A stretch of DNA of 64,000 nt from Rubrivivax sp. (GCA_019635285.1 JAHBZS010000023.1:1-64000), one strand, 5' to 3'; shown: positions 9,218 to 19,998, numbered from the stretch's first letter. Numbers and translations: made by a program. The notes: generated by a model from the sequence alone, not told the origin.

Positions 9218-10090
9218 TTATTCCTTGACCGACCCGGTCATGCCGGACACGTAGTACTCGACGAAGAACGAGTAGATGAAGGCCACCGGCAGCGAGCCGA
9301 ACAGCGCGCCGGCCATCAGCGAGCCCCAGTGGTAGACGTCGCCCTCGACGAGCTCGGTGACCACACCCACCGGCAGGGTCTTGATCTCGCTGGACGAGAC
9401 GAAGGTCAGCGCGTAGATGAATTCGTTCCACGACAGGGTGAAGGCGAAGATGCCGGCCGAGATCAGCCCCGGCACGGCCAGCGGCAGCACGATCTTCACC
9501 AGGATCTGCCAGCGGTTGGCGCCGTCGATCAGCGCGCATTCCTCCAACTCGAAGGGGATCGAGCGGAAGTAGCCCATCAGCAGCCAGGTGCAGAACGGGA
9601 TCAGGAAGGTCGGGTAGGTCAGGATCAGCGCCAGCCGCGTGTCGAACAGCCCCAGCTGAAAGACCACCGAGGCCAGCGGGATGAACAGGATCGACGGCGG
9701 CACCAGGTAGGCCAGGAAGATGGCCAGCCCGGTCTGCTTGGCACCGCTGAAGCGCAGCCGCTCGATGGCGTAGGCGGCGAACACCGAGGTGGCCAGCGAG
9801 AAGAAGGTGGCCACCACCGAGACCAGCAGCGTGTTCCACATCCACTGCGGATAGGCGGTCTGGAACAGCAGCTTGTTCACGTGCGCCAGCGTCGGCTCGA
9901 TGATCCAGAACGGATTGCCTTCGCGCGACAGCAATTCCTTGTTCGGCTTGAACGAGGTGATCGCCATCCAGTAGAACGGGAACAGCAGCACGAACAGGAA
10001 CACCGCCAGCGGCAGGTACACCGTGAGCAGCTTGCGCTTGCGCGATTCCAGGAACTCCATGCCGACGGTGTCGCTGCGGGCGTCGCTCAT
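9218..10090 (-). CDS. Carbohydrate ABC transporter permease, MalG/UgpE type
   Basis: 290 aa from ATG 10090. Six membrane segments starting at LLTVYLPLAVFLFVLLFPFY, and the EAA loop ECALIDGANRWQILVKIVLP near residue 200. Family CUT1 inner-membrane subunit. Start and stop overlap in ATGA with the partner permease upstream. Encoded in a minus-strand operon with ATPase, receptor and MalF-type permease; substrate is probably a sugar, polyol or glycerol-3-phosphate-like compound (inference). Confidence 0.9.
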   Translation of the reverse strand: MSDARSDTVGMEFLESRKRKLLTVYLPLAVFLFVLLFPFYWMAITSFKPNKELLSREGNPFWIIEPTLAHVNKLLFQTAYPQWMWNTLLVSVVATFFSLATSVFAAYAIERLRFSGAKQTGLAIFLAYLVPPSILFIPLASVVFQLGLFDTRLALILTYPTFLIPFCTWLLMGYFRSIPFELEECALIDGANRWQILVKIVLPLAVPGLISAGIFAFTLSWNEFIYALTFVSSSEIKTLPVGVVTELVEGDVYHWGSLMAGALFGSLPVAFIYSFFVEYYVSGMTGSVKE

Positions 10091-10989
10091 TTGTCCGCCC
10101 CACCCTGTTGCCAGGCGCGGCGCTGCAGCCCGAAGTAGCTGAACAGGATCGCGCCCAGCAGGAACGGCACCATGGCGATCGAGATCGCCGCGCCTTCGCC
10201 GAGCGCACCGCCGGAGATGGCGCGCTGGAAGGACAGCGTGGCCATCAGGTGCGTGGCGTTCAGCGGGCCGCCGCGGGTGATGACGTAGATCAGCTGGAAG
10301 TCGGTGAAGGTGAACAGCACCGAGAAGGTCATGACCACGGCGATGATCGGCGTCAGCAGCGGCAGCGTGATGCGCCGGAACTGCTGCCACGGCGTGGCGC
10401 CGTCGATTGCCGCCGCCTCGTAATACGACGGCGAGATGGTCTGCAGCCCGGCGAGCAGCGTGATGGCCACGAAGGGCACGCCGCGCCAGACGTTGGCGGC
10501 GATGACCGAGAAGCGCGCGTTCCACGGCGTGCCCAGGAAATCGATGTACTCGTCGATCAGCCCGAGCTTGAGAAGCCCCCAGCTGATGATCGAGAACTGG
10601 GCGTCGAAGATCCACCAGAAGGCGATCGCCGACAGCGCCGTCGGCACGATGTAGGGCAGCAGGATCACCGCGCGGAAGAAGGTCTTCAGCCGCAGGTTGC
10701 GGTTCAGTAGCAGCGCCAGCCACAGGCCGAGGAAGAACTTCAGCACGCTGGCCACCGTCGTGTAGAAGAGCGTGTTGAACAGCGCCAGCTGCGTGACGCT
10801 GTCGGTGGCCAGGAAGACGTAGTTCTCCAGGCCGATCCACTGGCCCGGCCGGCCCACCTTGGCGTCGGTGAAGCCCAGCCAGACGCCCAGCCCGAGCGGA
10901 TAGGTCAGGAACAGCAGCAGCAGCACCGCCGCCGGCAGCATGAAGATCAGGCCGAGCGCGTTGCGGCTGTTCTGCAGACGTTCGAGCAT
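10087..10989 (-). CDS. Carbohydrate ABC transporter permease, MalF/UgpA type
   Basis: 300 aa. First membrane segment ALGLIFMLPAAVLLLLFLTYPLG, five more follow, with the EAA loop YYEAAAIDGATPWQQFRRITLP. Sugar permease of the CUT1 family. It lies 100 bp downstream of the receptor gene, separated from it by a hairpin, and overlaps the second permease by 4 bp. Confidence 0.9.
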   Translation of the reverse strand: MLERLQNSRNALGLIFMLPAAVLLLLFLTYPLGLGVWLGFTDAKVGRPGQWIGLENYVFLATDSVTQLALFNTLFYTTVASVLKFFLGLWLALLLNRNLRLKTFFRAVILLPYIVPTALSAIAFWWIFDAQFSIISWGLLKLGLIDEYIDFLGTPWNARFSVIAANVWRGVPFVAITLLAGLQTISPSYYEAAAIDGATPWQQFRRITLPLLTPIIAVVMTFSVLFTFTDFQLIYVITRGGPLNATHLMATLSFQRAISGGALGEGAAISIAMVPFLLGAILFSYFGLQRRAWQQGGADK

Positions 10990-11058
10990 CAGCGCATCGA
11001 GTCAAGCACCGCCGCGGAACCGGCTTGGCCGGGGCCGCGGGTGGCGTGTCCTTGAGGG

Positions 11059-11077
11059 GGAGCGCCGAAGGCGCTCC
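11059..11077. other. Intercistronic hairpin between ABC receptor and permease genes
   Basis: GGAGCGCC and GGCGCTCC form a perfect 8-bp stem with a 3-nt loop (GAA). On the minus strand it follows the receptor stop and precedes the permeases. Such hairpins commonly protect the upstream receptor mRNA, giving receptor excess. There is no T-tract. The flanks (GAGGGGG / CGGGGGTGG) extend the symmetry and resemble the dispersed repeat type seen at 7532. Confidence 0.45.
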
Positions 11078-11089
11078 GGGGGTGGCCCA

Positions 11090-12415
11090 TCAGACTTTGT
11101 AGTAGCGCTCCGCCCGCTTCTGCGCCCGCTCCATCGCCTCCTTCGGCGTCTTCGAGCCGCTGATCGCCTCGGCCACCATGTTGACGACGATGAAGTCCGC
11201 CGCGGCGCCCGCCGAGGCGTAGCCCAGCTTGCCGGCGTAGCCCGCCGGCCGCAGGTTCTTCACCGCGTCGCGGTACGGCGTGTTCTTCGGGTCCACGGTC
11301 CAGATCGGCAGCTTGGCGTAGCCGTCCAGCGGCGTGGCGATGTACGCCGACGCGCCGGTCAGCCACGCGCCGAACTGCTCTTCTTCCATCATGAAGCGCA
11401 GGAACTCCTTCGCGGCGTTCGGGTACTTGGTGTACTTCATGATCATCTGGTTGAAGAACAGGTGCGACTCGGTCGGCACGCCCACCGGCCCGATGGGGAA
11501 GGCCGCATGCTGGATGTCGGCCGCCATCTCCTTGAGCTTCGGGTCGGGCGAGTTCTTTGCCGCCACGTAGATCGAGATGCCGTTGTTGGTGACCGAGACC
11601 TGGCCGTCCAGGAAGGCCTTGTTGTTGTTCGGGTCCAGCCAGGACAGCGTGCCCGGGATGAACGTGGCATAGAGCTCCTTGCCGTATTCCAGCGCCCGCA
11701 GCGTGCCGACGCTGTCGATCACCACCTTGTTGTCCTTGTCGACCAGCTGTCCGCCGAAGGCCCACATCAGCCAGTTGCACCACAGGCCGTCACCGGTGGC
11801 GTTGCCCAGCGCCATGCCGCCGGGCATGCCCTTGTCCTTGACCGCCTTCATCATCTTCAGGAAGCCGTCGGTGTCCTTGGGGAAGCTGTCGAAGCCGGCG
11901 GACTTCAGCACGCTGTCGCGGTAGACCATCATCGAGCCGGCCGCGCCCAGCGGGATGCCGATCCACTTCTTGCCGTCGGGCCGCAGGAAGGCCTGGCCGG
12001 CCGGGTACCAGCCGCCGTACTTCTTGCCGATGTATTCGGCCACGTCGGTCACGTCGAGCAGCTTGTCCGGGTACAGGTTGGCGTCGTCGTTGGTCGACAG
12101 GATGATGTCCGGGCCGGCGCCGGTGTTGGCCGCCACCGCGGCCTTGGGGCGCACGTCTTCCCAGCCTTCGTTGTCGACGCGCACCTCGACGCCCGTCTTC
12201 TCGGTGAACTTCTTGACGTTGGCCATGTAGGCGTCGATGTCGCCCTGCACGAAGCGGCTCCAGCGCAGCACGCGCAGCTTGGCGTCCTTCTCCGGCTTCA
12301 GGTTCAGCGTCTGCGCATGCACGGCCGGCGCCCAGAGGGCGGCGGCCGGCAGCGCAGCCGCCGCGGCGACACCGGCGGACCCTTCGAGGAACTTGCGGCG
12401 GTTGAAAGGATGCAT
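11090..12415 (-). CDS. ABC transporter extracellular solute-binding protein (sugar family 1), Tat-type signal
   Basis: 441 aa. The N-terminus MHPFNRRKFLEGSAGVAAAA has twin arginines followed by xFL, fitting Tat export of a folded receptor; cleavage is likely after AVHA. The body has the type 1 solute-binding pattern (VTVRVDN-like strand EVRVDNEGWEDVRPK, then GPDIIL, and GKKWIGIPLG). It serves the neighbouring MalF/MalG-type permeases and the UgpC-like ATPase. The ligand cannot be identified from sequence. Confidence 0.88.
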   Translation of the reverse strand: MHPFNRRKFLEGSAGVAAAAALPAAALWAPAVHAQTLNLKPEKDAKLRVLRWSRFVQGDIDAYMANVKKFTEKTGVEVRVDNEGWEDVRPKAAVAANTGAGPDIILSTNDDANLYPDKLLDVTDVAEYIGKKYGGWYPAGQAFLRPDGKKWIGIPLGAAGSMMVYRDSVLKSAGFDSFPKDTDGFLKMMKAVKDKGMPGGMALGNATGDGLWCNWLMWAFGGQLVDKDNKVVIDSVGTLRALEYGKELYATFIPGTLSWLDPNNNKAFLDGQVSVTNNGISIYVAAKNSPDPKLKEMAADIQHAAFPIGPVGVPTESHLFFNQMIMKYTKYPNAAKEFLRFMMEEEQFGAWLTGASAYIATPLDGYAKLPIWTVDPKNTPYRDAVKNLRPAGYAGKLGYASAGAAADFIVVNMVAEAISGSKTPKEAMERAQKRAERYYKV

Positions 12416-12451
12416 CGTCGTCTCCTTGGGTGGTGGGGCGGAAAAGGCGCC

Positions 12452-13525
<1,074 letters not shown>

Positions 13526-13613
13526 GCATGTCCCGGGTTTGCGGACGCAGGCCGCGAACGCAGTATGCGACCAGGCCCGCGCCGGCCGCCATCAGGGCAA
13601 ACCGGTAGCGCTA

Positions 13614-14570
13614 TCAGATGTCGAAACGGCTGCCCGGCGCCTGCGCCAGGGCCTGGTCGACGAGCGTGCGCGTCAGCGGCGGCGCGAAGCTGCGGATGAA
13701 CTCGTAGGCATAGCTGCGCAGGAAGGCGCCGCGGCGCACCGCCACGCGCGTCATGTTGCTGGCGAACAGGTGGCGCGCGTCGATGGCGTGCAGCGCGCTG
13801 TCCCGCGCCTCGTCGAAGGCCATCGAGGCGATGATGCCCACGCCCATGCCCAGCTCGACGTAGGTCTTGATGACATCGGCGTCCATCGCCGACAGCACCA
13901 GGTTCCAGGGCAGGCCGCGGCGCGCGAAGGCCTCGTCGATGTGCGTGCGGCCGGTGTAGCCGGGCTCGTAGGTGATGATCGGATGGCGCGCCAGCGCCTC
14001 CAGCGACAGGCTCTCGCCGCGCTGCGCCTGCTGCGCCAGCGCGTGGCCGCGCGGCACCACCACGGCGTGCGTCCAGCGGTAGCTGGGCAGCGCCACCAGC
14101 TCGTCGTACTCGGCCAGCGCCTCGGTGGCCACGCCGATGTCGGCCTCGCCGCTGAGCAGCATCTCGGCCACCTGCTTGGGCCCGCCCTGGTGCAGGCGCA
14201 GCACCACCTCGGGGTGCGCCGCGCTGAAGTCGCGCACCGCCGGGGGCAGCGCGTAGCGCGCCTGCGAATGCGTCGCGGCGATGGTCAGCACGCCGCGGCT
14301 CTGCGAGGCGAAGTTCTCGCCGGCGCGCTTTAGGTTGTCGGCCTCCAGCAGCAGCCGCTCGACGATGGGCAGCACCGCTGCGCCCGGGGGTGTCAGGCCG
14401 GTCAGGCGCTTGCCGGCGCGGTGGAACAGCTCGATGCCGAGTTCGTCTTCCAGCTCGCGGATCTGCCGGCTCACCCCGGGCTGCGAGGTGTGCAGCGACG
14501 CCGCCACGGCGGTGAGGTTGAAACCCTGGCGCACCGCCTCGCGCACCGAGCGCAACTGCTGGAAGTTCAC
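13614..14570 (-). CDS. cysB: LysR-type sulfur regulator CysB
   Basis: 318 aa. N-terminal winged HTH (MNFQQLRSVREAVRQGFNLTAVAASLHTSQ) with the CysB/Cbl-specific wording SQPGVSRQIRELEDELG and HRAGKRLTGLTPPG. The effector domain keeps AATHSQARYALP, QGGPKQVAEMLLSGEADIGVATE and the TGRTHID inducer-site loop. Activates sulfate assimilation genes when acetylserine accumulates and sulfate is scarce. It is encoded opposite to the sulfate operon, separated from it by the sugar ABC operon. Candidate binding motifs are at 3485, 4603 and 14662. Confidence 0.93.
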   Translation of the reverse strand: MNFQQLRSVREAVRQGFNLTAVAASLHTSQPGVSRQIRELEDELGIELFHRAGKRLTGLTPPGAAVLPIVERLLLEADNLKRAGENFASQSRGVLTIAATHSQARYALPPAVRDFSAAHPEVVLRLHQGGPKQVAEMLLSGEADIGVATEALAEYDELVALPSYRWTHAVVVPRGHALAQQAQRGESLSLEALARHPIITYEPGYTGRTHIDEAFARRGLPWNLVLSAMDADVIKTYVELGMGVGIIASMAFDEARDSALHAIDARHLFASNMTRVAVRRGAFLRSYAYEFIRSFAPPLTRTLVDQALAQAPGSRFDI

Positions 14571-14588
14571 GTGCTTGCCGGCGTCTAT

Positions 14589-14603
14589 ATACGATTTTCG
14601 TAT
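14589..14603. promoter_or_regulatory. AT-rich inverted repeat upstream of cysB
   Basis: ATACGA and TCGTAT form a perfect 6-bp inverted repeat around TTT, 19 bp upstream of the cysB start in the only AT-rich stretch nearby. It fits a LysR T-N11-A operator and probably overlaps the cysB promoter, consistent with autoregulation. A similar element (ATACG-N4-CGTAT) lies at another LysR start at 28453. Confidence 0.4.
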
Positions 14604-14651
14604 TATCGATGCCGATCTAGCCTGTGAATCCGCTCAATGCGCCTAAGCATA

Positions 14652-14679
14652 GGCGCGGCGCGCATAAGCACGCCGCGCC
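14652..14679 (-). terminator. Hairpin downstream of the TlpA-like gene
   Basis: GGCGCGGCG and CGCCGCGCC form a perfect 9-bp stem around a 10-nt loop that contains GCATAAGC. On the minus strand it starts 17 nt after the TlpA-like stop. No T-tract follows, so it may be a Rho-dependent end or stability hairpin; the loop sequence doubles as a candidate CysB motif. Confidence 0.35.
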
Positions 14680-14695
14680 CCAGGCGCGCGGGGCG

Positions 14696-15319
14696 TCAGC
14701 CGGCGTACTTGATGCTGCAGCCGTAGGGCGGCGCGGTGGGCGTGCTCACCGCCTTGCCGGCCAACGATTCGCCGAGCGCCGCGCGCACGAAGTTCTTCGC
14801 CGTCCTCACGTCGTCGGCATTGGCGCTGCGCTTGTCGTCGATGCCGCCGGCGTAGACCAGCATGCCTTTCGGGTCGATGACGTACATGTGCGGCGTGGTG
14901 CGCGCGCCGTAGCTGCGCCCGACCTTGCCGCTGACGTCCATCAGCAGCGCCGTCGGCGTGGCGCCCCAGGCCTGGTACTGCGCAGCCAGTGCGCCCGGCG
15001 CCAGGTAGTCGCCATGCCCCGGCGCGGTGGAACTGATGCCGAGCCAGACCACGTCCTTGGCCTTGGCGTCCTGCTGCAGCGCCTGCATGTTCTGCGAGCC
15101 GTAGTGCTTGAGGACGAAGGGGCAGCCGGGGTTGGTCCATTCCAGCACCACGTGCTTGCCCTTGAAGTCGGACAGCTTGACCACCTTGCCCTTGACGTCG
15201 ACCAGCTCGAAGGCCGGCGCCGGCTGGCCCACGGTGGCGGTCTGCGCCCCGGCCGACGCAGTCGCCAGCAGGACCGCGGCCAGGCCGAGCAGGCGGGGCA
15301 TCGGGTGGGCGTCCGGCAT
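14696..15319 (-). CDS. TlpA/peroxiredoxin-like periplasmic thioredoxin-fold protein
   Basis: 207 aa from ATG 15319. A signal peptide (LLGLAAVLLATASAGAQ) precedes a redoxin domain: VGQPAPAFELVDVKGKVVKLSDFKGK, then the active-site strand VLEWTNPGCPFVLKHY. Only one cysteine is in the active site (GCPFV), unlike CxxC thioredoxins, which suggests peroxiredoxin-like or single-Cys chemistry. A cis-Pro region (TTPHMYVID) is conserved. A further Cys occurs near the C-terminus (YGCSIKYAG) and might act as a resolving thiol (inference). It lies 14 bp downstream of dsbD, so electrons from DsbD may reduce it. Confidence 0.8.
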   Translation of the reverse strand: MPDAHPMPRLLGLAAVLLATASAGAQTATVGQPAPAFELVDVKGKVVKLSDFKGKHVVLEWTNPGCPFVLKHYGSQNMQALQQDAKAKDVVWLGISSTAPGHGDYLAPGALAAQYQAWGATPTALLMDVSGKVGRSYGARTTPHMYVIDPKGMLVYAGGIDDKRSANADDVRTAKNFVRAALGESLAGKAVSTPTAPPYGCSIKYAG

Positions 15320-15333
15320 GGCGGTCTCCTGTC

Positions 15334-17520
15334 TCAAGGCTGCAGCGTGGCCAGTGCCTCGCGCAAGATGTTTTGGCTCAGGATCTCCGGCAACAGCATC
15401 GGCTCGCGGCCGGGGCGCAGCAGCACGTAGACCGGTACGCCGTTGCGGCCCAGCCGGGCCAGGGCCTGGGTGATGGTGGCGTCGCGGCGCGTCCAGTCGG
15501 CGCGCACCAGCACCACGTTGGCCCGCTGGAAGGCCTGCCGGGCTTCGTCGGTGTTCAGCACCAGGCGCTTGTTGACCTGGCAGCTGACGCACCAGGCGGC
15601 GGTGAAATCGATGAACACCGGCCGCCCTTCGGCGGCATAGCGCTGCAGCGCCTGCTCGTCATAAGGCTGCCAGTCGCCTTCGGCCTGGGCGGTGGCCGCG
15701 CTCGCACCCGGCGTGGCCAGCGGCGCTTCGACGGGCCAGCTCCAGGCCAGCAGCGCGGCCAGCGCCAGCACGCCGGCGCCCTTGCCCGGCAGGCCGCGCA
15801 GGCCGCCGACGCGCAGCAGCCACAGCAGCAGGCCCACGCCCACCAGCGTCATCAGCACCCGCGCCATCGCGCTGACGCCGGCCTGCTGGCCCAGCACCCA
15901 CAGCAGCCACACAGCGGTGGCGAACATCGGGAAGGCCAGGCCCTGCTTCAGCCGCTCCATCCAGGCGCCGGGCCGCGGCAGGCGGCGGCGCCAGCCCGGC
16001 GCCACCGTCAGCGCCATGTACGGCAGCGCCATGCCCAGGCCGAGCGCGGCGAACACCGCCAGCGCCATCGGCGGCGACTGCGTCAGCGCATAGCCCAGCG
16101 CGGCCCCCATGAACGGCGCCGTGCAGGGGCTGGCGGCGACGACGGCGAGCACGCCGCAGGCGAAGGCGTCGCCCGCCGGGCGCCGGGCGCGCCAGCTGGC
16201 GGCGCGCTGCGGCAGCAGGTTGCCGAACTCGAACACGCCCATCAGGTTCAGCCCGATGGCGAAGAACAGCAGCGCCAGCAGGAACACCATGCCCGGCTCC
16301 TGCAACTGGAAGCCCCAGCCGACCGCGCTGCCGGCCGCCTGCAGGCCGATCAGCGCCGCCGCCAGCGCCAGGAAGCTGGCCACCACGCCGGCGCCATAGG
16401 CCAGCGCCTGCGTGCGCAGCGCGCGCGGCTCGGCGCTCTGCTGGGCCAGCGACAGCAGCTTGATCGACAGCACCGGGAAGACGCAGGGCATCAGGTTGAG
16501 CAGCACGCCGCCGGCAAAGGCCAGCAGCAGCACCAGCCCCAGGCCCAGGCCGGCCAGCGGCGGGGGCGCCACGGCCAGCGCGCGGGTCGGCTGGCCGTCG
16601 AGCCGCCGCGCGCCGTCGGGCAGCTGGATCGCGGCCACCTCGCGCAGCGGCGCGCTGAATTCCGCCATCGGCCCGGCACCGCCCCAGGGCGCGGCGCTGC
16701 CTTGCGCGACGACGATGCCTTGCAGCGTGGCGGGTGGCGCGGCATCGGGCAGCAGCCGCATCTTCAAGGCGTAGCCGCGCGGCGTGGCGTGCAGCTCGTG
16801 CACCGCAGTCTCGATCAGCTGTTCGGCGAAAGGGAACACCTCGACCGGCGGCAGCGCGGCCGGCACGGCGCCGCTGGGTTCCAGCGTCAGCAGCAGGTCG
16901 CGGCCGCTGCGCTGCAGCGCGGCGTTCCAGCCCTGCAGCGGCTGCGGGCGCTGCGCCGCCGCCTGCTCGAACTGCGCCGTCCAGGGCGTACTGCCGGGCG
17001 TCGCACCCGTGCCGGCCACCGGCAGCAGCAGCTCCAGCGTCGCGCTTTCGGGAATGCAGACGTCGTGGCACACCAGCCACTGGGCCTGGGCGACCAGCCG
17101 CAGCTCCGTGCCGGGCTTGGCGTTGGCGGGCGCGGTGAAGCGCATCGGCAGCAGCAGCTCGCCCTCGTAGCCGTAATTGACCAGCGGCCCGATCGGCAGC
17201 CGCCGCGGCGCCGGCCATTCGATGTCGTCGACGCGGGCGCCGGCGGGCAGCTGCCAGTCGATGCTGGTGGGCAGGCCGGAATCGCCGGGGTTGCGCCAAT
17301 AGGTGTGCCACTGCGGGATGTGCTGCAGCCGCAGGCCGATCTGCAGGCTGTCGCCCGGCGCCACCGCGCTGCGCTCGGCCACCAGTTCGGCGGTGACGTG
17401 CTCGGTCTTGACGGCGCGGGCCTGCAGCGGCGGCGCCAGCACGGCCAGGCACAACGTCAGCAGCAGCGGCCAGCAAGCGCGCAAGAACACAACTCCCGCG
17501 GAGAACAGGTCGCCGAGCAT
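15334..17520 (-). CDS. dsbD: Thiol:disulfide interchange protein DsbD (ScsB-like)
   Basis: 728 aa from ATG 17520; a shorter GTG start about ten codons in is possible. Signal sequence, then an N-terminal periplasmic domain with CHDVC, a membrane core with one cysteine in NLMPCVFPVLSIK and another in AASPCTAPFMG (the pair that carries electrons across the membrane), and a C-terminal thioredoxin domain with AAWCVSCQVNKR. All six redox cysteines of the DsbD relay are present. It moves reducing power from cytoplasmic thioredoxin to the periplasm. The next gene encodes a likely recipient. Confidence 0.92.
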   Translation of the reverse strand: MLGDLFSAGVVFLRACWPLLLTLCLAVLAPPLQARAVKTEHVTAELVAERSAVAPGDSLQIGLRLQHIPQWHTYWRNPGDSGLPTSIDWQLPAGARVDDIEWPAPRRLPIGPLVNYGYEGELLLPMRFTAPANAKPGTELRLVAQAQWLVCHDVCIPESATLELLLPVAGTGATPGSTPWTAQFEQAAAQRPQPLQGWNAALQRSGRDLLLTLEPSGAVPAALPPVEVFPFAEQLIETAVHELHATPRGYALKMRLLPDAAPPATLQGIVVAQGSAAPWGGAGPMAEFSAPLREVAAIQLPDGARRLDGQPTRALAVAPPPLAGLGLGLVLLLAFAGGVLLNLMPCVFPVLSIKLLSLAQQSAEPRALRTQALAYGAGVVASFLALAAALIGLQAAGSAVGWGFQLQEPGMVFLLALLFFAIGLNLMGVFEFGNLLPQRAASWRARRPAGDAFACGVLAVVAASPCTAPFMGAALGYALTQSPPMALAVFAALGLGMALPYMALTVAPGWRRRLPRPGAWMERLKQGLAFPMFATAVWLLWVLGQQAGVSAMARVLMTLVGVGLLLWLLRVGGLRGLPGKGAGVLALAALLAWSWPVEAPLATPGASAATAQAEGDWQPYDEQALQRYAAEGRPVFIDFTAAWCVSCQVNKRLVLNTDEARQAFQRANVVLVRADWTRRDATITQALARLGRNGVPVYVLLRPGREPMLLPEILSQNILREALATLQP

Positions 17521-17548
17521 AGCCTGTGCGTCTGGCAGACTGCCGCGC

Positions 17549-18241
17549 ATGCCGCCGATCACCCTGCTTCCCGGTTTGGCTTGCGACGCCGAGCTGTGGC
17601 GCGACCAGATGGCCGCGTTGAGCCCACGGTACCCGGTGCAAGTCGCCGACGTGCACATGCGCTTCGCCACGCTGCCGCAGATGGCCGAGGCGCTGCTGGC
17701 CGAACAGCCCGGCGAGCTGCTGCTCTGCGGCGCGTCGATGGGTGGCATGCTGGCGCTGGAGGTGGTGCGCCGGGCGCCGCGGCGCGTCAAGGCGCTGGCC
17801 TTGCTGGGCAGCACCGCGCGGCCGGACACGCCGGAGCAGATCCGCCTGCGCAGCGACGCGCTGGTCCTGTTCGAGCAAGGGCGCCTGCGCGAGGTGCTGC
17901 AGGCCAACCTGTTCTTCGCCTTCGACCCGGCGCATGCGCGGGCCCTGGCGCCGGACTACCTGGCGATGGTCGAGCGCGCCGGCGCCGCGCAGCTGATGGC
18001 GCAGAACCGCGCCGTGATGGCGCGCGCCGACCAGCGACCCCTGCTGCCGCACATCACCTGCCCGACGCTGGTGGTGGTGGGCCGGTCCGACGCGCTGACC
18101 CCGCCGGCCCACGCGCAGGAGATGGCCGCCGCCATCCCGGGCGCACGTCTGGAAGTTATGGACGAATGTGGGCACATGCTCACTTGGGAGCAGCCACGGC
18201 GCGTCAACGAGCTATTGCTCGACTGGCTCGCCGGCCTTTGA
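17549..18241 (+). CDS. Alpha/beta hydrolase
   Basis: 230 aa. Nucleophile elbow GASMGGM (Ser near residue 63), the acid loop [12 protein letters not shown], and a late His in [12 protein letters not shown] give a complete Ser-Asp-His triad. Small hydrolase of the BioH/MenH-like family; substrate unknown. Divergent from dsbD with 28 bp between starts, and its 3' end overlaps the mnmA 3' end by 30 bp, convergently. Confidence 0.85.
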   Translation: MPPITLLPGLACDAELWRDQMAALSPRYPVQVADVHMRFATLPQMAEALLAEQPGELLLCGASMGGMLALEVVRRAPRRVKALALLGSTARPDTPEQIRLRSDALVLFEQGRLREVLQANLFFAFDPAHARALAPDYLAMVERAGAAQLMAQNRAVMARADQRPLLPHITCPTLVVVGRSDALTPPAHAQEMAAAIPGARLEVMDECGHMLTWEQPRRVNELLLDWLAGL

Positions 18242-19360
18242 AGGCGCCGCCGCCGCCCAGCGCGCGGCGCGCTGGATGACGCCGCCGCCCAGGCAGACGT
18301 CGCCGTCGTAGAGCACCGCCGATTGGCCCGGCGTCACCGCCCACTGCGGCGCGTCGAAGTCGAGTCGGAAGCCCGGCTCGCTCGGCACAAAAGCGCAGGC
18401 TGCGTCCGCCTGGCGGTAGCGCGACTTGGCGGCGTAGCGCCCGGTGAGCGGCGGCGTGCCGGCGACCCAGCTGCAGTCGTCGGCCCACAGGCTGCGCGAC
18501 TGCAGCGCCGCATGGTCGTGGCCCTGCACCACCTGCAGCACGTTGGCCGCCAGGTCCTTGCCGGCCACGTACCACGGCGCGTGCTCGGCACCGCCGCGGG
18601 CTGCCCCGCGCTCTTTGACGCCGCCGATGCCCAGCCCCTGGCGCTGGCCCAGGGTGTAGAAGCTCAGGCCCACATGGCGGCCGAGGTGGCGTCCGCGCTC
18701 GTCGCGGATCGGGCCCGGCTCGTGGCTCAGCCAGCGGTTCAGGAATTCGCGGAACGGCCGCTCGCCGATGAAGCAGATGCCGGTGGAGTCCTTCTTCTGC
18801 GCGTTCGGCAGGCCGATCTCGGCGGCGAGGCGCCGCACCTCGGTCTTGGCCAGTTCGCCCACCGGGAAGCGCGTGCGCGCCAGCTGCGCCTGGCTCAGCC
18901 GGTGCAGGAAGTAGCTCTGGTCCTTCAGCGGGTCCAGGCCTTTCAGCAGCTCGAAGCGCCCTTCGCGCCGGCGCACGCGCGCATAGTGGCCGGTGGCGAT
19001 GGCTTCGGCGCCCAGCCGCAGCGCATGGTCCAGGAAGGCCTTGAACTTGATCTCGGCGTTGCACAGCACGTCGGGGTTCGGCGTGCGCCCGGCCCGGTAC
19101 TCGCGCAGGAACTCGGCGAACACGCGCTCGCGGTATTCCGCGGCGAAGTTGACGTGCTCGATCTCGATGCCCAGCACGTCGGCCACCGCCGCGGCGTCGA
19201 CGAAATCGACGTTGGCGCTGCAGTAGGCATCGTCGTCGTCGCCCTCCCAGTTCTTCATGAACAGGCCCACCACCTCGTGGCCCTGCTGCTTGAGCAGCCA
19301 GGCGCTGACGGCCGAATCGACGCCGCCGGAAAGACCCACCACGATGCGCTGCTTGTTCAC
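18212..19360 (-). CDS. mnmA: tRNA-specific 2-thiouridylase MnmA
   Basis: 382 aa from GTG 19360 ([16 protein letters not shown]). The PP-loop SGGVDS binds ATP to adenylate uridine 34; catalytic cysteines occur in [12 protein letters not shown] and in [15 protein letters not shown]. The C-terminal beta-barrel is complete ([19 protein letters not shown]). Makes the s2U of tRNA Lys, Glu and Gln, using sulfur relayed from IscS. Full length. An upstream in-frame alternative would add ten residues without homology to the family start. Confidence 0.95.
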   Translation of the reverse strand: MNKQRIVVGLSGGVDSAVSAWLLKQQGHEVVGLFMKNWEGDDDDAYCSANVDFVDAAAVADVLGIEIEHVNFAAEYRERVFAEFLREYRAGRTPNPDVLCNAEIKFKAFLDHALRLGAEAIATGHYARVRRREGRFELLKGLDPLKDQSYFLHRLSQAQLARTRFPVGELAKTEVRRLAAEIGLPNAQKKDSTGICFIGERPFREFLNRWLSHEPGPIRDERGRHLGRHVGLSFYTLGQRQGLGIGGVKERGAARGGAEHAPWYVAGKDLAANVLQVVQGHDHAALQSRSLWADDCSWVAGTPPLTGRYAAKSRYRQADAACAFVPSEPGFRLDFDAPQWAVTPGQSAVLYDGDVCLGGGVIQRAARWAAAAPSKAGEPVEQ

Positions 19361-19407
19361 GTCGGCGATTATCCTTTCCGCCTGGCACACGACACGGAGA
19401 CCGGCAG

Positions 19408-19998
19408 ATGGCCAAGACGGTGGAGTTCTTCTTCGATTTCGGCAGCCCGACCGCCTACCTGGCCTGGACGCAGCTGCCCAAGCTGGCCGCCGACGCCGGC
19501 GCCGAACTGGTCTGGCGCCCGATGCTGCTGGGCGGCGTGTTCAAGGCCACCGGCAACGCCAGCCCGGCGCAGGTGGCGGCCAAGAGCCGCTGGATGAACG
19601 ACGACATGGCGCGCTGGGCGCGCCGCTACGGCGTGCCGTTTGCGCAGAACCCGCACTTCCCGATCAATACGCTGACCCTGATGCGCGGCGCGGTGGGCCT
19701 GCAGATGCGCCGGCCGGCCGACTTCGAGCGCTACGTGGCCGCGGTCTACCACGCGATGTGGGTCGAGCCGCAGAACCTGGGCGATGCCGCGGTGCTGGCC
19801 GCGGCGCTGCAGCGCGCCGGTTTCGATGTCGAGGCGCTGCTGGCCCTGGTCAACGACCCGGAGGTCAAGGCCCGGCTGGTGGCCAATACCGAGGAGGCGG
19901 TGGCCCGCGGCGTGTTCGGCGCGCCCACGGTGTTCGTCGGCTCGCAGATGTTCTTCGGCCAGGACCGGCTGGACTTCGTGCGCGAAGCCTTGGCCTGA
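19408..19998 (+). CDS. 2-hydroxychromene-2-carboxylate isomerase family (DsbA fold)
   Basis: 196 aa. [23 protein letters not shown] carries the DFxSPxxYL signature of this GSH-dependent, kappa-class GST-like family, with the Ser that activates glutathione. The late segment [24 protein letters not shown] is the cis-Pro/ligand region. Possible role in aromatic compound breakdown or GSH conjugation; no aromatic genes are adjacent, so the substrate is unknown. Confidence 0.88.
   Translation: MAKTVEFFFDFGSPTAYLAWTQLPKLAADAGAELVWRPMLLGGVFKATGNASPAQVAAKSRWMNDDMARWARRYGVPFAQNPHFPINTLTLMRGAVGLQMRRPADFERYVAAVYHAMWVEPQNLGDAAVLAAALQRAGFDVEALLALVNDPEVKARLVANTEEAVARGVFGAPTVFVGSQMFFGQDRLDFVREALA

Noticed and set aside
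15373-18279. Plus-strand open frame of about 970 codons opposite dsbD
   Set aside because: It is Gln/Arg/His-rich and is antisense to a DsbD with all redox cysteines in place.
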